Part shown: in pieces, positions 9,638 through 21,343 of the stretch
How the letters are laid out: the number at the start of each line of letters is the position of its first letter
Position numbering within the stretch: the stretch's first letter is position 1
Program-made: the position numbers and the translations under genes
The notes under the pieces: generated by a model
Told to the model about the DNA's origin: nothing
Database searches by the model: none
Seen by the model: the letters and a program-made list of their open reading frames with translations, nothing else
Origin: Sabethes cyaneus
Lineage: Eukaryota; Arthropoda; Insecta; Diptera; Culicidae
Direction of reading: 5' to 3'
Assembly (NCBI RefSeq): GCF_943734655.1
Contig: NC_071354.1
Coordinates: 140,464,142-140,528,141 of the forward strand
Length of the DNA: 64,000 nucleotides

Positions 9638-12171
9638 TAAAAATTAAAATTGCTCAATAAAACTCTTTTTTTTTCTTTCTATAAAAACGACAATTAAAAG
9701 TAACAAATAACCAGATACACCCTAACCCATGTGCTAATGTACACGGAAATACTTTGACTGCTATTCTTAATTTTGTTTAGATAAACAATTTCGGATTGCT
9801 GCGGCCGGCAAAACAGCTACAAACTAGTCAACCATAAGGACAGCAGGAGGAAAAGTTTTTCCCGAGAATCTCTTCTTGAATGAAGATTAAAACGAAAAAA
9901 TACCGAGGGTCGTAACAGATTGTCCAAACGAGGGGAAATGTTATGAATGAAAGCCTAGTGTTATAAAAAGCACTAGAGTGCGACACCGAGTCACGCACTT
10001 TCTGCTGCGGCTGTTGTAATTGTTGTTGTTGTTGTTGTTACCACTACTGGGTAAAGTTTTATGAATGGAAACTAAATTCACAACCGAATTCGATAAAGTT
10101 TTATTAATGAAAGTTCATTTCATAGTCAGAAGCTCAGATGTGTGTCGATCGTTTTATTTTTTTTTTCTTTTGCTCTGTTACATTTGTACAAGGGGAAATT
10201 CAAGCGAAATAGCTTCTGTGACGCAGGCGACGTGCGTCGTCATCATCATGATCCGGAACGGAAAAAGTAATCAAAAGTGGATGGCCTGTGATGTTGCAAG
10301 TAGAACTAAGAAAAGATTGTGAGACGAACACAATTGTTTTGCTGCGCTCTGATGTGTCATCAAGGGTAACGAGTGTGGGAACGTCAAAGCACTCTGGCGT
10401 GACGTTGCATGGCAGCAATTCAGAGAACAGTGGGAAAAGCAGCCACCAAGCCATCGGAGGAGAACGTTTCGGTTCCACATTTTCTTGTTTAAATAGCATG
10501 AGCGGTAAAATTACGCAATTTTTTCCACGTTGACTCTAGAGAACACGTAACTCGCTGATGCATCCGTCATTTATCGGACATAATAACCTGTTTTATTTCA
10601 GTTTATCTCGATCATTCAGATCACGCAAAACGCTGTTGAGCGGAGTTAATTGAAGAAATGCTGTTAGTTTTTCTAATTTTTATCATTTATTTGATTTAAA
10701 TGCGATTTCGCATCTATTTTCTCACAATAGCAAAAAAACATTAAGCTTTGAACCATTTACATCACCATTCTTCTACCGACTGACTCCCACCAACCGAGGT
10801 TTGTCTCACGTGAATAAGCTATTCGCTTTAAAACAATCTAATAATACATTTACTCTATGAACTAAATTTCGAATACAGAACAAACATTTGCTTAATTTGC
10901 AAAAATTGCGAAAGGATAAATAAATATTTTAATCTATTATATAAAAGCCTTAATTCGTCTATAGCGAAAACCGATCCCCTGACAGAACGCCATATCTATC
11001 ATCTGAGATTGGTTGTGGGCCCGAAAGCGAACGGTTGCCACTCGCCAAGTAAGGATTACAAAGTTAACAATATTCATGATACAACGATATAGAGACGTCA
11101 GTACCCTGGTTAAAAGGCCAGCGCTGTAAATTAGTACATAAACGTAAGCGAAGACTCAAACCGTATGCCAGATTGCATTCAAGACAAGCAGTAAGCATCA
11201 GTATAGGTAGTTGCATTTCATAGAGTTACACAGCGTTAGATGTACATTTTGGCGGTAGTGTCATATATTCTGGTTATCTCCGTTGTAGTGAATCTAGATT
11301 ATCACATCAAAAAAGTGTTTTACGCCGAAATTTTAGAATACTAGGATGGGTACCTCCGATTTACTCTCAATTAGACGCGAGCTACAGCCAGTAATGAAAT
11401 AAAATATTTATACTGCTTTCGGCAAACTTGTTTGTTATTGGCAGTTTGTTCAACGTTACATTACATTTTTCGTTATATTTGGACTTAGTTTTCCTCGGCT
11501 CCTCAGTCACGCATATTTCCTTTTTGAAATTTGAAATTATAATATTATTCGACTTTTTATGAATATTCAAGTCTGTCTTTTGATATTTGATGATATTTGG
11601 TTAACACGAGGCATTCGTTTTTCAGCACAATTTCCTCACATTTTACGACTAGACTGAGTTTTTTTTCCTGTAGATCACTCCAGAAATAGTAGAGTTTTAA
11701 ATCTCCACTCTTCTACAGCATAATAAACGCAAAGACTAATTTAAGCAGAAAAAATCGTAGAGCATTGTTCGTGAAATTTTGACGCGTGCTTCATGGTATC
11801 TACTGTGACAGGTTTTAGCATACTAGCTGAACAATTAATGAAACAATTCCGCAACTGGACCGTCTCTCTGCCCTGACGGGCACAAAAGTCACTGCTATAG
11901 TGAACATGAAGTGATGTAAAGTGGCAAAAAGAGGCTTACAGTTTTAACGCCTAAATTAGCACATCTATTGTGAAAAGATTTTAGCTAAGCAATCAATGAG
12001 TCAGCTCAATCCTAGCTCATATATTTTGTTGCTGAGCTATTTCTGTGGTTTGCTGAATTTGAAATCGCTTTTCCTAAGAATTCATTTATATTATTATTTA
12101 CACCGTCAACGGGATAGTACTACACGCTAATGATGTTTGAATGAATAAGAATTGGCTGAAAATTATGTTTA
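9638..12171. other. No supported gene; (TTG)n at 10,020-10,039
   Basis: There is a short trinucleotide run (TGT/TTG, about 20 bp) at 10,020-10,039. The block 10,065-10,530 has overlapping open frames of 69-99 codons on both strands, but none shows a recognisable domain. The rest is AT-rich DNA in which I see no structure. Confidence 0.35.
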
Positions 12172-13232
12172 ACTAGCTGACCCGACAAACCTCGTATTGC
12201 CACATATTAAACTGTGTTGCACATAGATCGTTAATCTCGGATGACCTTTGTCACAATCTCGAGTTTTGCAAGTTTCTGAGGATAGCGGATAGTAGCCCCC
12301 TCCACCCCCCCCCCCCCCTCCCCACCCTGAATCATCTAACGTTACTATTGATAGTTACTGGTGATCTTGTTATTGACTAATAATTTATGAAAGAGTCTAA
12401 AATTTCTCGAGTACGATTAGTTTTTGAGTTACGCAAAAATTTCTGTTTTATTTGTATGAGAGTCCTCATCCCCCTACCACAGGGGTGAGGGGTCTCCAAA
12501 ACCTCTCACATGCCAAATTTGGTTCCATTTGCTTGATTAGTTCTCTAGTTATGAGGATATTTGTATTTCATTTGTATAGGACCCCCCCCCCACTATTAAA
12601 GGGAGGAGGGGTCATAATTTCCCTCCAAAAGGAGGGAGGGGTCTCAATTCACCATAGAAAAAAAATTGCCTACAAAAACACCCACATGCTAAATTTGGTT
12701 CCATTTATTCTCCAGTTATGAGGAAATTTTTATTTCATTTGTATAGGAGCCCCCTCCTAAAGTGGGGAGGGGTCCTAATTCACCATAGAAAAACTTCTTG
12801 CCTCCAAAAACCTTCACATGCCAAATTTGGTTCCATTTGCTTGATTAGTCCTCGAGTTATGAGAAAATTTGTATTTCATTTGTATGGAAGCCCCCCTCTT
12901 AAAGGGGAGAGGGGCCATAATTACCCTTCTATAGAGGGGAGGGGTCTCAATTCATCATAGAAAAAATTCTTGTCTCCAAAAATACCCACATGTCAAATTT
13001 TGTTCCATTTGCTTGATTAGTTCTCGAATTATGCAGAAATTTGTGTTTCATTTGTATGGGAGCCCCCCCCCCCTCTTAGTGGGGGGAGGGGTCTCTAACC
13101 ATCATAAGAACGTTCCTTAGCTCCAAAGACCCCTATATGCAAATTTTCATGCCGATCGGTTCAGTAGTTTTCGATTCTATAAGGAACATACGGACAGATA
13201 GACAGACAGAAATCCATTTTTATAGGTATAGA
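12172..13232 (+). repeat. Large copy of the G/C-tract interspersed repeat family, internally repeated
   Basis: It opens with CTAGCTGACCCGACAAACCT and closes with TGCCGATCGGTTCAGTAG, then a CGGACAGATAGACAGACAG tail. Between these lie about four tandem units of about 145-170 bp, each holding CACATGC(C/T)AAATTTGGTTCC, TTGATTAGTTCTC(G/T)AGTTATG, TTTGTATTTCATTTGTATGG and a poly-C / AAAG / poly-G block, then CACCATAGAAAAA. It is non-coding. Other copies lie at 7255, 33,112 (reverse) and 57,437 (unit-less deletion form). Class unknown. Confidence 0.9.
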
Positions 13233-13281
13233 TGTATTCCCTGGACAAATTAAAGTCAAAACTTTCTGCAACTCTATTACC

Positions 13282-14684
13282 GTAAATACTCCTAATTCTA
13301 CGCATGGCTCCTAATTTTGTGCACTGCATATTCCTTAAAATCCATAGCATTCTCAAATGAGTAGCTCTGTGTACCGTGACCGCTCCTAATTCTGCGCAGC
13401 TCCTAATTCTGCGGATTTTTCTTTATAAAAGTATTTTTTAACATTGTGCATAACTATGATCATTGCGTTATTTTTTTATAAATGTCTGTTGAATATTACG
13501 TCATTATTCACAAACGGGCCATAATACTTGAGAGCGAAATAATTTAACGTCAAACTGATAGTATTTCATATGGCAGAAAACATCGTCGTTAGCACCAACG
13601 CTAAGATTGTCCTTCTAGAAAATTATTAAAATTTATGATCGAAAATCATTGCAATCATCAAATTACCCAGCATAATTAGAAAGAATAATTAATTTTAGTC
13701 ACGTTTTAGACAAAAAGAGTGATTGCATGCATTGCTTTCCTTAGAAAAATGTGATGCAATAATGCGCAGATTTAGGCACAGATTTTTTATTCATGTTCCA
13801 AATTCTGCGCAGTAATGTATCCTACGAAGAAATCGCGAAAGAATACGCAACCTCACCCAAATGGCTGAGGTATAGAGGCATGAAAATTCAAGTAGAATCT
13901 TTAACTTGCATTTATTGGAATCCTGTGCTGTGTCTCGGGGTCCGAACCTACGAGCGCCAATTTATGAAACCATGTCTTCTATTTTTTTAATGTCCAACCT
14001 CATGGGGCTGTCAGAACGTGGGGAAGTGGTTTCTATATGAAAACACAATTATTAGTATTAGTCTAAAGTGTAATGTTCAGTATGCAGAAAACCCAAATCA
14101 ATTCGTTCTTCACGTTATCGAGAATAAAATATTTAAAATGAGACAATCAAAATGACAACAATATTCCTTTGCCACCCGAACAGCACAAGAAGGCCGGATG
14201 ATGGATCTAATTATGGTAATGGCTAATGCCGGATGTTTTGGTGTGCTTTCAGCGTATAAAGACATAAACAGCATGTCAGGAGTATTTATTTTCACTTTTT
14301 GGGTGCGCAGAATTAGGAGCAAACATGCGCAGAATTAGGAACATGGACAAGAGAGTGCGCAGAATTAGGCACCGTGGATAAGTTTACAAAACAAAAAATA
14401 TACTCAATTGTTGGTCGACTTATAATTCCCATATTTTTTACCAGATATTATAGACCGTAGCACTACACGTTGCTGCTATCCACGTTGTTAATTTAAATCT
14501 AGAATACTTAGAATAGCGGAAGAATCATAAAAATGTCTTAACTGCGCAGAATATGGTACGTTCACGGTACACATATTTTCTTAGATGTGTTAATTAAGAT
14601 AAAAATTTGCAGGAGTTTGGAAGTTTTGATTGAAATGTGGGGATGTGTAGAATTAGGCACCATGCGCAGAATTAGCTGGGTTTA
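13282..14684. mobile_element. Non-autonomous inverted-repeat element with CTAATTCTGCGCA array
   Basis: The ends match in inverted orientation: left TAAATACTCCTAATTCTACG then CATGGCTCCTAATTTTGTGC; right (other strand) TAAACCCAGCTAATTCTGCG then CATGGTGCCTAATTCTACAC. About twelve variants of CTAATTCTGCGCA are present, in direct orientation at about 13,291, 13,311, 13,387, 13,403 and 13,799, and inverted at about 13,764, 14,305, 14,326, 14,355, 14,543, 14,647 and 14,664. No transposase frame is seen. The arrangement suggests subterminal transposase-binding sites, which is inference. Confidence 0.8.
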
Positions 14685-14710
14685 TGATGAATGTTTCTTG
14701 AAGCATTTTA

Positions 14711-15260
14711 CAGTCAACTTTCGTTCGTTGGGCTATCTTGAACTGGGCTACGTTTTAATCGGGCTCCCGTTCATTGGGCTATAGCCCATCTAAAACGAAG
14801 TCAAACGTCATTTCTGACAGCGAGGCTCTCTTCCGATTTTTTCTTCCGAGGGGCTCTAGAATATAGTTCATTCAAGTGTGGAAAATAATTTATATAGAAA
14901 ATGTTAAAATTAATTGAATGGAACACAATTGCATCATATCGTTTTCCGATCCCTTATGAACTTGACCCTCCTATTTTTGGCATCACGGTGAAACAGTTAA
15001 AAATGACAATATATATTAACATTGTAGCATGAAATTTAGCTATTTACTTGTTAAACATCTAGAACTAAATTTCAACAATGAAAAGATTGGGTTCCGCTTT
15101 GATTCTGTATTTAATATAAGTGTATATTTTTATAAACCTTTCTGCGAAGATTTCGACAAAAACATTCGATATATCCCTCGGTTTTGACATCTCAGCCCAA
15201 TTAACGAAAGTCTTTCACTAAACGGGCTAAGAGCTTAGTGCAATTAGTGAAAGTTGACTG
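14711..15260. mobile_element. pogo-like MITE flanked by TA
   Basis: This 550-bp element starts CAGTCAACTTTCGTTCGTTG and ends (other strand) CAGTCAACTTTCACTAATTG. TA lies at both flanks, and the CAGT...ACTG termini suit the pogo/Tigger branch of Tc1/mariner. A GGGCTA/AGCCC word recurs near both ends. There is no ORF of useful length. It sits only 26 bp beyond the previous element. Confidence 0.9.
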
Positions 15261-17099
15261 TATTCAGCTTTCCAATGGTGGTCTTAAAATAAAAGTCGGT
15301 TGGGGGGCTCATGGCGAAAACGACGATTTTTCCATAAAATCTTATGTGGCGACCAAATCCAAGATGCCAGCCAAAAAATGTTTTACTCCGTTTGAATGCC
15401 CTGTTCTTCTTTACAGAACTATGCCATTTGTTAGTTGTTTTACTGTAAATTTAGGGAATATTACATCATATAGATCTTAAGGTTTGCTAACGATTCAATT
15501 TTTTTGAAACTTTCGGGCCCCCTGGTGAACGAGGAGTGAACTGTTTCGAGATATTAAAAGTGCAATTCTTATTTCTTAACTATTTACAACCAATCAAGTG
15601 CAAAAGTTCCAATATTTGAAGACCTCGTGTCAGTAGTGGCCCCGTTTCTGTGAGAATTACCCTGATATCAAATGATCGTATTTTTGCGCATGTGGGAAAG
15701 GTTAGAATTACATTTTGCTATGTATTTAGGGGTGAATTGACTAAAATGGACTATTCTTGCGTCTCGAACAAGATACAGTAAATCGGATTTAATTCCTCTG
15801 ATTTCGTGACAATATTTGCAAGCGATTTGAGTTCATATGATCAAATTTCCCCATACATTTTCTTCGTGATTGCAGGGACGAGAGTTAAACACACCGTCTG
15901 CTTAGTGGGGTTTTCTTTTATTCTTATTCTTATTAATATTATCACAGCCACAATAAAGGATTCCTGGAAATAATTTTAATTATTTCTAATCATAGAAATA
16001 TTTCAAATTATTTTCTTGTCAGTATTGACGTTTGCGAAACATCCGAGATATTTCGCGAATGTTAAATCGGCCAGGCCAACTGTGAAGTATTGACGCAGAG
16101 ACGATTCATTGAAATGAATCTTGTGTGAATAAATTATTCATACATAGATACATTTCTGAATATACAGGGGAAGAAGAAACGGGGACGTCTCGTACCAACC
16201 GCTTCTGAGTTCTGTTTAATAATTAAGTTGAATAAGTTTTGATTTTCGTTGGGAGTATTTGGCTAGTAAAGGTTAATTTATACTCCGGACCCTCGGGGAT
16301 GGGACAAGTACATTTAATTACTTGCCCTTGTTAAAAACCTAGGCTATAGCGCCTTTGGTCGCTTTTAAATGATACTCCGGACCCTTGTGGTAAATGCCAT
16401 GAGTTCATCCCTGAGGCTGCGGTCGGCTTAGTGGGGTTTTCTTTTATAAAATAAAGTAACAAACCCCTCCAGTCCCAACAGATCAACGACTCTTTACGGC
16501 ATATAGGTTTATAGGGTAGATACTCCATTAGTTGCGCCACTAAGCACAATATAACTTCATTTTCTTGTTTATTGAGGTATATGCTTCAATTAATGCTTGT
16601 AGGATATAAATTTATCAAATACAAGGTATTTGTCACAAGGCAAGACAATTGCTTTCGTTGTACGAGAAGCTTTATAAAGAAAAAATGAATTTTCCCATTC
16701 AATTATATTGTACCAACAGTTTCGCTAATGTTTCCTTAATTAAGTTTGGGGTTCCTTTAATTGTGCCATATACATTGCTAAGTTGCTAAGTGAAAAAACA
16801 TCGTAGGAAAACTATAGAAATGAGCGCCTATAGTTGTGCGCCCCAACTGCGCGTATAGTTGCGTTAGATTTTGGAAAATTGGCATTTTAGCAAATAATGC
16901 TTTAATTTTAAATGGTGTAATCTAACTACCAATACTTCTAAGAACCTGTTTTATATAATGAACGTAATTGTTTTATCTAAAATGCTACGGTGACGAAAAT
17001 ATGCATTAATAATGAATAGTAGCACAACTATTGGTACTACCACAACTATTGGATCTTTTTCTTGGCAACACTGCTTGAAGATTGTTTATTGTGCTTTGG
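15261..17099. other. No supported gene; duplicated words and a possible small inverted-repeat element
   Basis: The phrase GCTTAGTGGGGTTTTCTTTT occurs twice (about 15,900 and 16,426), and ACTCCGGACCCT also occurs twice (about 16,280 and 16,372), so a decayed duplicated or long-repeat element is possible. Between about 16,826 and 17,061, TATAGTTGTGC and its inverse GCACAACTATTGG may mark a small MITE. No coding motif was found. Confidence 0.35.
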
Positions 17100-17288
17100 C
17101 TCAGAATAATTTCCCAAGTTTTGTGTGTTATTTCTCTATTTATTGTTGATAAATTTTCATGAACTGTTAAATAAAGGTTTGCTGTGCTGCAAAATAGTGA
17201 AATTCAGTTCGTTAAATCAAATACACTAGCGAAAGACTGTGATACTGTGTGCTGCATATCGGCTGTATTGTGTACATCGCTGATAACA

Positions 17289-18080
17289 ATGGAGTTCGTT
17301 TGCGATAAGTGCGCTAAGCCGACAAAGGAGTCTGATTATATCAAATGTCAGGGTTTCTGCGAAACGGTGGCTCACTTTAAGTGTGCAGGTGTAAGCAGTC
17401 AAATGTTTAACAAGCTAAAGGCGAGCACCGATAATGTTCTTTGGTTCTGTGACGGCTGCTTGAAATTATTAAAATTAGCTACTTTCCGTCCTACAATTGC
17501 TGCCCTTGGCAATGCTATAGCAGACCTAATTACACAACAGACGGCTGCTATCAATGAGCTGAAAGCGGAGATGCGCAAAGAAAGCACGAAAGTTGCCAGT
17601 ATAGCCGAGAAATCTGAAATCACGCCGCGCGGTCCGCAATATAACTGGCCATCCATCTATCGTCCTACGCCTAAACGCCGTAGAGAAGATCAGCTCGTTT
17701 CTAACCGGGACATCACAGTTGGAACGAATACTAACTTGTCAACAACAGTTGCCACAGTCCCTGTAGCGGAAAAAAAATTTTGGATTTACTTATCCAGAAT
17801 TCATCCGGACGTCTCAGTTCAGAATATGAATGACATGGTAAAAGAATGTCTTCAGTGTGACGAGCCGCCTGAAGTTGTCAAGTTGGTTAAAAAAGATATA
17901 GACACGAAAGCGCTGCACTTTATTTCTTTTAAAGTGGGTATCGACCCGAAGCTCAAAGCTACCGCACTAGCTGCGAACACTTGGCCGGCAGAAATCTTCT
18001 TCCAGGAATTCGAGGAATACGGGACAAAAAACGGCCGCGGATTGACATCAGCTATGGTAACTACACCGGTTGTTCGCTAG
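17289..18080 (+). CDS. CR1 retrotransposon ORF1 protein with PHD zinc finger
   Basis: This 263-residue protein begins with a C4HC3 PHD-type finger: Cys5, Cys8, Cys20, Cys24, His29, Cys32, Cys54 and Cys57. A polar helical stretch (about 85-125) and a basic patch (PKRRR, about 160) follow. ORF1 proteins of CR1 elements are thought to bind RNA or chromatin and support retrotransposition. The ATG at 17,289 is chosen because its context is good (ACAATGG) and the finger starts at once; the frame is open upstream without another ATG. The stop at 18,078-18,080 lies 26 nt before the first ATG of ORF2, so ORF2 may be made by reinitiation. No internal stop is seen. Confidence 0.88.
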   Translation: MEFVCDKCAKPTKESDYIKCQGFCETVAHFKCAGVSSQMFNKLKASTDNVLWFCDGCLKLLKLATFRPTIAALGNAIADLITQQTAAINELKAEMRKESTKVASIAEKSEITPRGPQYNWPSIYRPTPKRRREDQLVSNRDITVGTNTNLSTTVATVPVAEKKFWIYLSRIHPDVSVQNMNDMVKECLQCDEPPEVVKLVKKDIDTKALHFISFKVGIDPKLKATALAANTWPAEIFFQEFEEYGTKNGRGLTSAMVTTPVVR

Positions 18081-18106
18081 TCGAAGTTCCTCTCTCTCTG
18101 GAGGAA

Positions 18107-21100
18107 ATGGGGGGCCAACGGGCCCCCCTTCCAGTTAATCTATCTGGACGGGTTGAAGATTGGAATGAGTTGATGGAAGATGTTCAACATGATACTCCAT
18201 TAAGGGTCAACTGTGATACTCCTGATAATCACCGTGATAGTATACATTGTACCAATTTCCTTGCTGCCTGTCAAACTCGTCTGATGATGCTACCTGCTGA
18301 CGCTGTGTGCAATTTACAAAGGCCTGATAAATCTGACGGCGAGGGTTTCAATACCCTTGTCACAGGCGAGTACAGTGAGGAAGAATTCAATGCTCCCACA
18401 TTTGAATTTCCTCTTTTTCAGCCAATGGCTGCTACGGTTCCAGCGACTACTGACGATGTATTGGACAAGCTTCGAGTTTTCTATCAAAACACAAGAGGAC
18501 TCCGGACGAAAATCGACGATATTTACCTGGCCGTTTTGGAGAACGACTACGATGTTTACGTATTAACAGAGACCTGGTTGGATAGTCGCTTTAACTCGCT
18601 GCAACTATTCGGTGATAAGTACACCGTTTTCCGTAATGATCGCAATTCAAACAACAGTATACATTCACGTGGTGGGGGCGTTCTAATTGCTGTCTCGACC
18701 TCTTTTGTGAGTTGTCAAATGATCGAATTAGTACCGGTAAGGCTCGAAACGCTCTTAGTTAAAATAGTTACAGAAGCTAGGAATATGTTCATTGCGGCTG
18801 TGTATATTCCGCCTGAAAAACGGGCTGATTCTGACGTTATACAGGATCAACTGAATGTTTTTGAGTCTGCTTCCGTCAGAATGGAAACTTGCGATACTTT
18901 CCTAGTATTGGGTGACTTCAATCAGTCTGGTTTAGTTTGGAAAAGCTGTATGCGAGAGTATGTAACTACTGACCCGGTCGAATCGTCTTTTACCCCCACT
19001 AGCCGCATGTTGCTGGATGGAATGGCGTTTTTGGGACTTAGACAATTAAACTCTATTTGCAACCATCAGTCGCGGTGTTTGGACCTTGTATTTGTAAACG
19101 AGGACTGCTGCCCTAGTTGCCACATCTCGGAAGCACCGGAAGCTATTGTTGCTCTTGATCCTTTCCATCCCGCCCTTTGTGTGGAAATAATTGCTCGTCG
19201 ACCAGTACAATTTATTGACACACATGATCCAAATGAACTGGACTACCGCAGAACAAACATTGGGTTGTTACGCGATCTTTTGTCACGAATTGACTGGGGT
19301 GCGCTTGAGCACTATACTGATGTTGACAACGCTGCGGCTCTCTATGATCAGATGATAAGCGAATGCATTAATATCGCAGTACCTCCTCGTCTGCCTCCAC
19401 GAAAGCCTCCATGGTCGAATGGGAAGCTACGTCAATTGAAAAGAATCAGAGCTAAGGCCCTCCGAGCATACACAAGTCGTCGTTGCCCAATTCTGAAGCG
19501 CAACTTTACCATTGCTAGTAAAAAATATCATTGCTACAACAAATTTCTTTATAATCGTCATGTTCGTCGCGCCCAGCAAAATTTGCGTCGGAATCCGAAT
19601 AAGTTTTGGAGCTTTGTTAATACTAAGAAGAAAGAGAGTGGTCTTCCTTCCACCATGTTCCTTAACGGCATTAATGCTACCTCGGCTGCTGACAAGTGCA
19701 ATATATTCGCGCAGCATTTTTCAAGTGTCTTCAACTGCAATTTGACTACTGCCTCGGAAAGGGAACAGGCTCTATTCGATGTACCATCTGCTGTGCTAGA
19801 AATGGACATTTTTAGCATAACTGAACAGGCCGTGATTTCTGCTGCCAGTAACCTGAAGTCGTCTTTTTCTCCTGGACCTGGAGTAATTCCCCCAGCGTTG
19901 ATGAAAAAATGTTCGGATGTCTTGGCGGCTCCATTGACATTTCTACTCAACTTGTCATTTCAACAACAAAAGTTCCCTGTTGCTTGGAAAAAATCCTGCA
20001 TGTTTCCGGTTTTCAAAAAAGGTGATAAATGTAACGTGGCGAATTACAGAGGAATAACCTCCTTGTGTGCGGAGTCTAAAGTCTTTGAAACCATTGTGAA
20101 TCAAACATTATTTGCTGCCTGTCGGAATTATATTAATACAGTACAACATGGATTTTTTCGAGGACGTGCAGTAGAAACTAATCTTGTTAATTTCGTTTCA
20201 TTTTGTATCAAAAACATCAGTTCCAAAGCACAGGTAGATACGATATACACCGATTTAAAAGCCGCTTTCGATACTGTAAACCACAAAATACTTTTGTGTA
20301 AGTTGAAAAAACTTGGCTGTACTGAAAGGATTTGTAAGTGGCTGGAATCATACCTCGTCGACAGACAACTTTACGTACAGATTAGAAACTGCCAATCTGC
20401 TACATTTACAAACCAATCAGGTGTGCCTCAGGGTAGTAATTTGGGCCCTTTGTTATTCTCAGTATTTGTAAATGATGCAGCGCTGGTTCTTGATCGGGTT
20501 GGACGACAGTTTTTTGCTGACGATCTGAAAATATACCTTGTTATCCGCCAAATTGAAGATTGTCTAAGACTGCAACTATTCTTAAACCTATTTAGCGACT
20601 GGTGTGAGAGGAATAGACTGTCATTAAGCGTAGAAAAATGCTACGTCATTAGTTACCATCGTACAAAGAATGTAATACGGTTTGATTACAGTATTGCCGG
20701 AACTAAACTCAGCAGAGTCGAGCAAGTGAGAGATTTGGGTGTGATACTGGATGAGAAATTATCTTTTAAGCAGCACATCACAACAACAATCGAAAAAGCA
20801 AGCCGCCAGCTTGGATTTATTTTTAAAATAGCACGTGAATTCGATGACCCCCTATGCTTTAAAGCTTTGTACTGTTCGCTAGTCCGTTCAAAACTCGAGT
20901 ATGGCAGTGTAGTTTGGAGTCCGTATCAGGAAATCTGGATCAACAGACTAGAAAGTATTCAGCGCAAATTCGTTCGCTATGCCCTGCGAAAACTTCCTTG
21001 GAATGATCCGCATAACTTGCCCACCTACGAAGATCGTTGTCGCTTATTGGGCATCAAAACCTTAGACCAACGTCGCCGAGCTTCTCAAGCCGTATTCGTT

Positions 21101-21343
21101 GTCAAGCTCATTAATGCTGAGTACGATGCTCCAGATCTGTTAGCGCAAATTGGATTCTATGCACCATCTAGAGCCCTGCGACCAAGAATCATGCTGCAGG
21201 TAGAATTCCAGTCAACTCAGTATGCAGCCTTCTCACCAATTGCATCAATGGTCCGTCAGTTCAACCAATATACTGATCTATTCGACTTCCGCGAGAGTTC
21301 ATCTGTTTATCGCCGCAAGTTACTAGAGAGTAGTTTATTGTAG
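18107..21343 (+). CDS. CR1 retrotransposon ORF2: endonuclease and reverse transcriptase
   Basis: ORF2 encodes 1078 residues from the first in-frame ATG at 18,107; the frame is open back to about 17,981, overlapping ORF1, but without an ATG. An apurinic-like endonuclease starts near residue 119 (VFYQNTRGLRTK), with the TETW motif, LGDFN near 267 and a DPFHP motif. The reverse transcriptase starts near 627, with YTDLKAAFD near 714, SGVPQGSNLGPLLF, and the catalytic box FADD at 803-806. A thumb and a conserved C-terminal region (LEYGSVVW, RYALRKLPW) follow. The product nicks target DNA and copies the element RNA there. All catalytic motifs and the full frame are intact, so the copy may be active. 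FADD instead of YADD is a known variant. Confidence 0.93.
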   Translation: MGGQRAPLPVNLSGRVEDWNELMEDVQHDTPLRVNCDTPDNHRDSIHCTNFLAACQTRLMMLPADAVCNLQRPDKSDGEGFNTLVTGEYSEEEFNAPTFEFPLFQPMAATVPATTDDVLDKLRVFYQNTRGLRTKIDDIYLAVLENDYDVYVLTETWLDSRFNSLQLFGDKYTVFRNDRNSNNSIHSRGGGVLIAVSTSFVSCQMIELVPVRLETLLVKIVTEARNMFIAAVYIPPEKRADSDVIQDQLNVFESASVRMETCDTFLVLGDFNQSGLVWKSCMREYVTTDPVESSFTPTSRMLLDGMAFLGLRQLNSICNHQSRCLDLVFVNEDCCPSCHISEAPEAIVALDPFHPALCVEIIARRPVQFIDTHDPNELDYRRTNIGLLRDLLSRIDWGALEHYTDVDNAAALYDQMISECINIAVPPRLPPRKPPWSNGKLRQLKRIRAKALRAYTSRRCPILKRNFTIASKKYHCYNKFLYNRHVRRAQQNLRRNPNKFWSFVNTKKKESGLPSTMFLNGINATSAADKCNIFAQHFSSVFNCNLTTASEREQALFDVPSAVLEMDIFSITEQAVISAASNLKSSFSPGPGVIPPALMKKCSDVLAAPLTFLLNLSFQQQKFPVAWKKSCMFPVFKKGDKCNVANYRGITSLCAESKVFETIVNQTLFAACRNYINTVQHGFFRGRAVETNLVNFVSFCIKNISSKAQVDTIYTDLKAAFDTVNHKILLCKLKKLGCTERICKWLESYLVDRQLYVQIRNCQSATFTNQSGVPQGSNLGPLLFSVFVNDAALVLDRVGRQFFADDLKIYLVIRQIEDCLRLQLFLNLFSDWCERNRLSLSVEKCYVISYHRTKNVIRFDYSIAGTKLSRVEQVRDLGVILDEKLSFKQHITTTIEKASRQLGFIFKIAREFDDPLCFKALYCSLVRSKLEYGSVVWSPYQEIWINRLESIQRKFVRYALRKLPWNDPHNLPTYEDRCRLLGIKTLDQRRRASQAVFVVKLINAEYDAPDLLAQIGFYAPSRALRPRIMLQVEFQSTQYAAFSPIASMVRQFNQYTDLFDFRESSSVYRRKLLESSLL

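Noticed and set aside
17184..17288. Upstream extension of CR1 ORF1
   Set aside because: The frame is open, but the upstream start would be GTG; the first ATG at 17,289 has good context and begins at the PHD finger.
17981..18106. ORF2 start at 17,981
   Set aside because: That codon is TTG, not a normal eukaryotic start; the first ATG is at 18,107. The overlap with ORF1 remains of interest only if frameshifting occurs.
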